From the NCBI RefSeq assembly GCF_019097595.1, contig NC_080715.1, positions 24,836,573 through 24,900,572 of the forward strand: 64,000 nucleotides of DNA. Direction: 5' to 3'. This DNA is from Hemibagrus wyckioides (lineage: Eukaryota > Chordata > Actinopteri > Siluriformes > Bagridae). This document shows, in pieces, positions 63,991 to 64,000 of this stretch. Each line of letters begins with the position of its first letter. Position 1 is the stretch's first letter. Below the pieces are notes generated by a model. That model was given only the letters and a program-made list of their open reading frames with translations. It did not search any database and was not told the origin of the DNA. The translations under genes and the position numbers were made by a program.

Positions 63991-64000
63991 CTGAAAGGAC

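Overview
This window is vertebrate genomic DNA, almost certainly from a teleost fish. The evidence is intron-split genes with canonical vertebrate splice sites, a very high density of CA/CT/AAT microsatellites, several Tc1/mariner elements of fish type, and tRNA-headed SINE-like repeats. The repeat mix would suit an ostariophysan such as a catfish or characin, but that is inference. I recognise four protein-coding genes, all on the minus strand: olig1 (13732-14445), olig2 (26354-27205), gatd3 (also called es1 or C21orf33; seven exons, 54948-58948) and the 3' half of an mx interferon-induced dynamin-like GTPase (four exons, 61364-63990, continuing past the right edge). From established knowledge, the human orthologues of all four lie on chromosome 21q22, so the window is a compacted piece of that ancient linkage group.

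Layout. From 1 to about 13.4 kb there is AT-rich intergenic DNA with microsatellites and a few islands that look constrained. Olig1 has an intronless CDS and a short predicted 5'UTR intron. From 14.7 to 26 kb there is an intergenic stretch with a nearly intact Tc1-like transposon (18865-20120, one internal stop codon), a SINE-like copy, and a CpG-rich enhancer-like block about 2.5-3 kb beyond the 3' end of olig2. Olig2 has a TATA box, a non-coding first exon, one 5'UTR intron and a single coding exon. From 28 to 54.8 kb there is a gene desert rich in microsatellites, with several enhancer-like islands, two more SINE-like copies and a decayed Tc1 element. From 54.9 kb to the end, gatd3 and mx are packed closely. 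Their introns carry a LINE fragment, two nested Tc1 relics and a further Tc1/mariner-superfamily relic, and a 714-bp element with long terminal inverted repeats lies just upstream of gatd3.

Roles. Olig1 and Olig2 are bHLH transcription factors of oligodendrocyte and motor-neuron specification. The flanking desert fits the usual pattern of distributed regulatory DNA around developmental regulators. Gatd3 is a mitochondrial DJ-1/PfpI-superfamily protein, and Mx is an interferon-induced antiviral dynamin-like GTPase. The two pairs are not an operon; linkage is the only relation seen.

The strongest unusual feature is the last intron of gatd3. It reads as a textbook AT-AC, U12-type (minor spliceosome) intron of only 293 bp, and about half of it is a roughly 30-copy GGAGA pentanucleotide array. 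Other points of note are a lengthened loop in the Olig1 bHLH domain, a long-TIR element with a small helix-turn-helix-like coding relic, a G-quadruplex-type run, and a consistent polarity of compound CT/CA microsatellites. I see no CRISPR array, no rRNA and no convincing tRNA gene.
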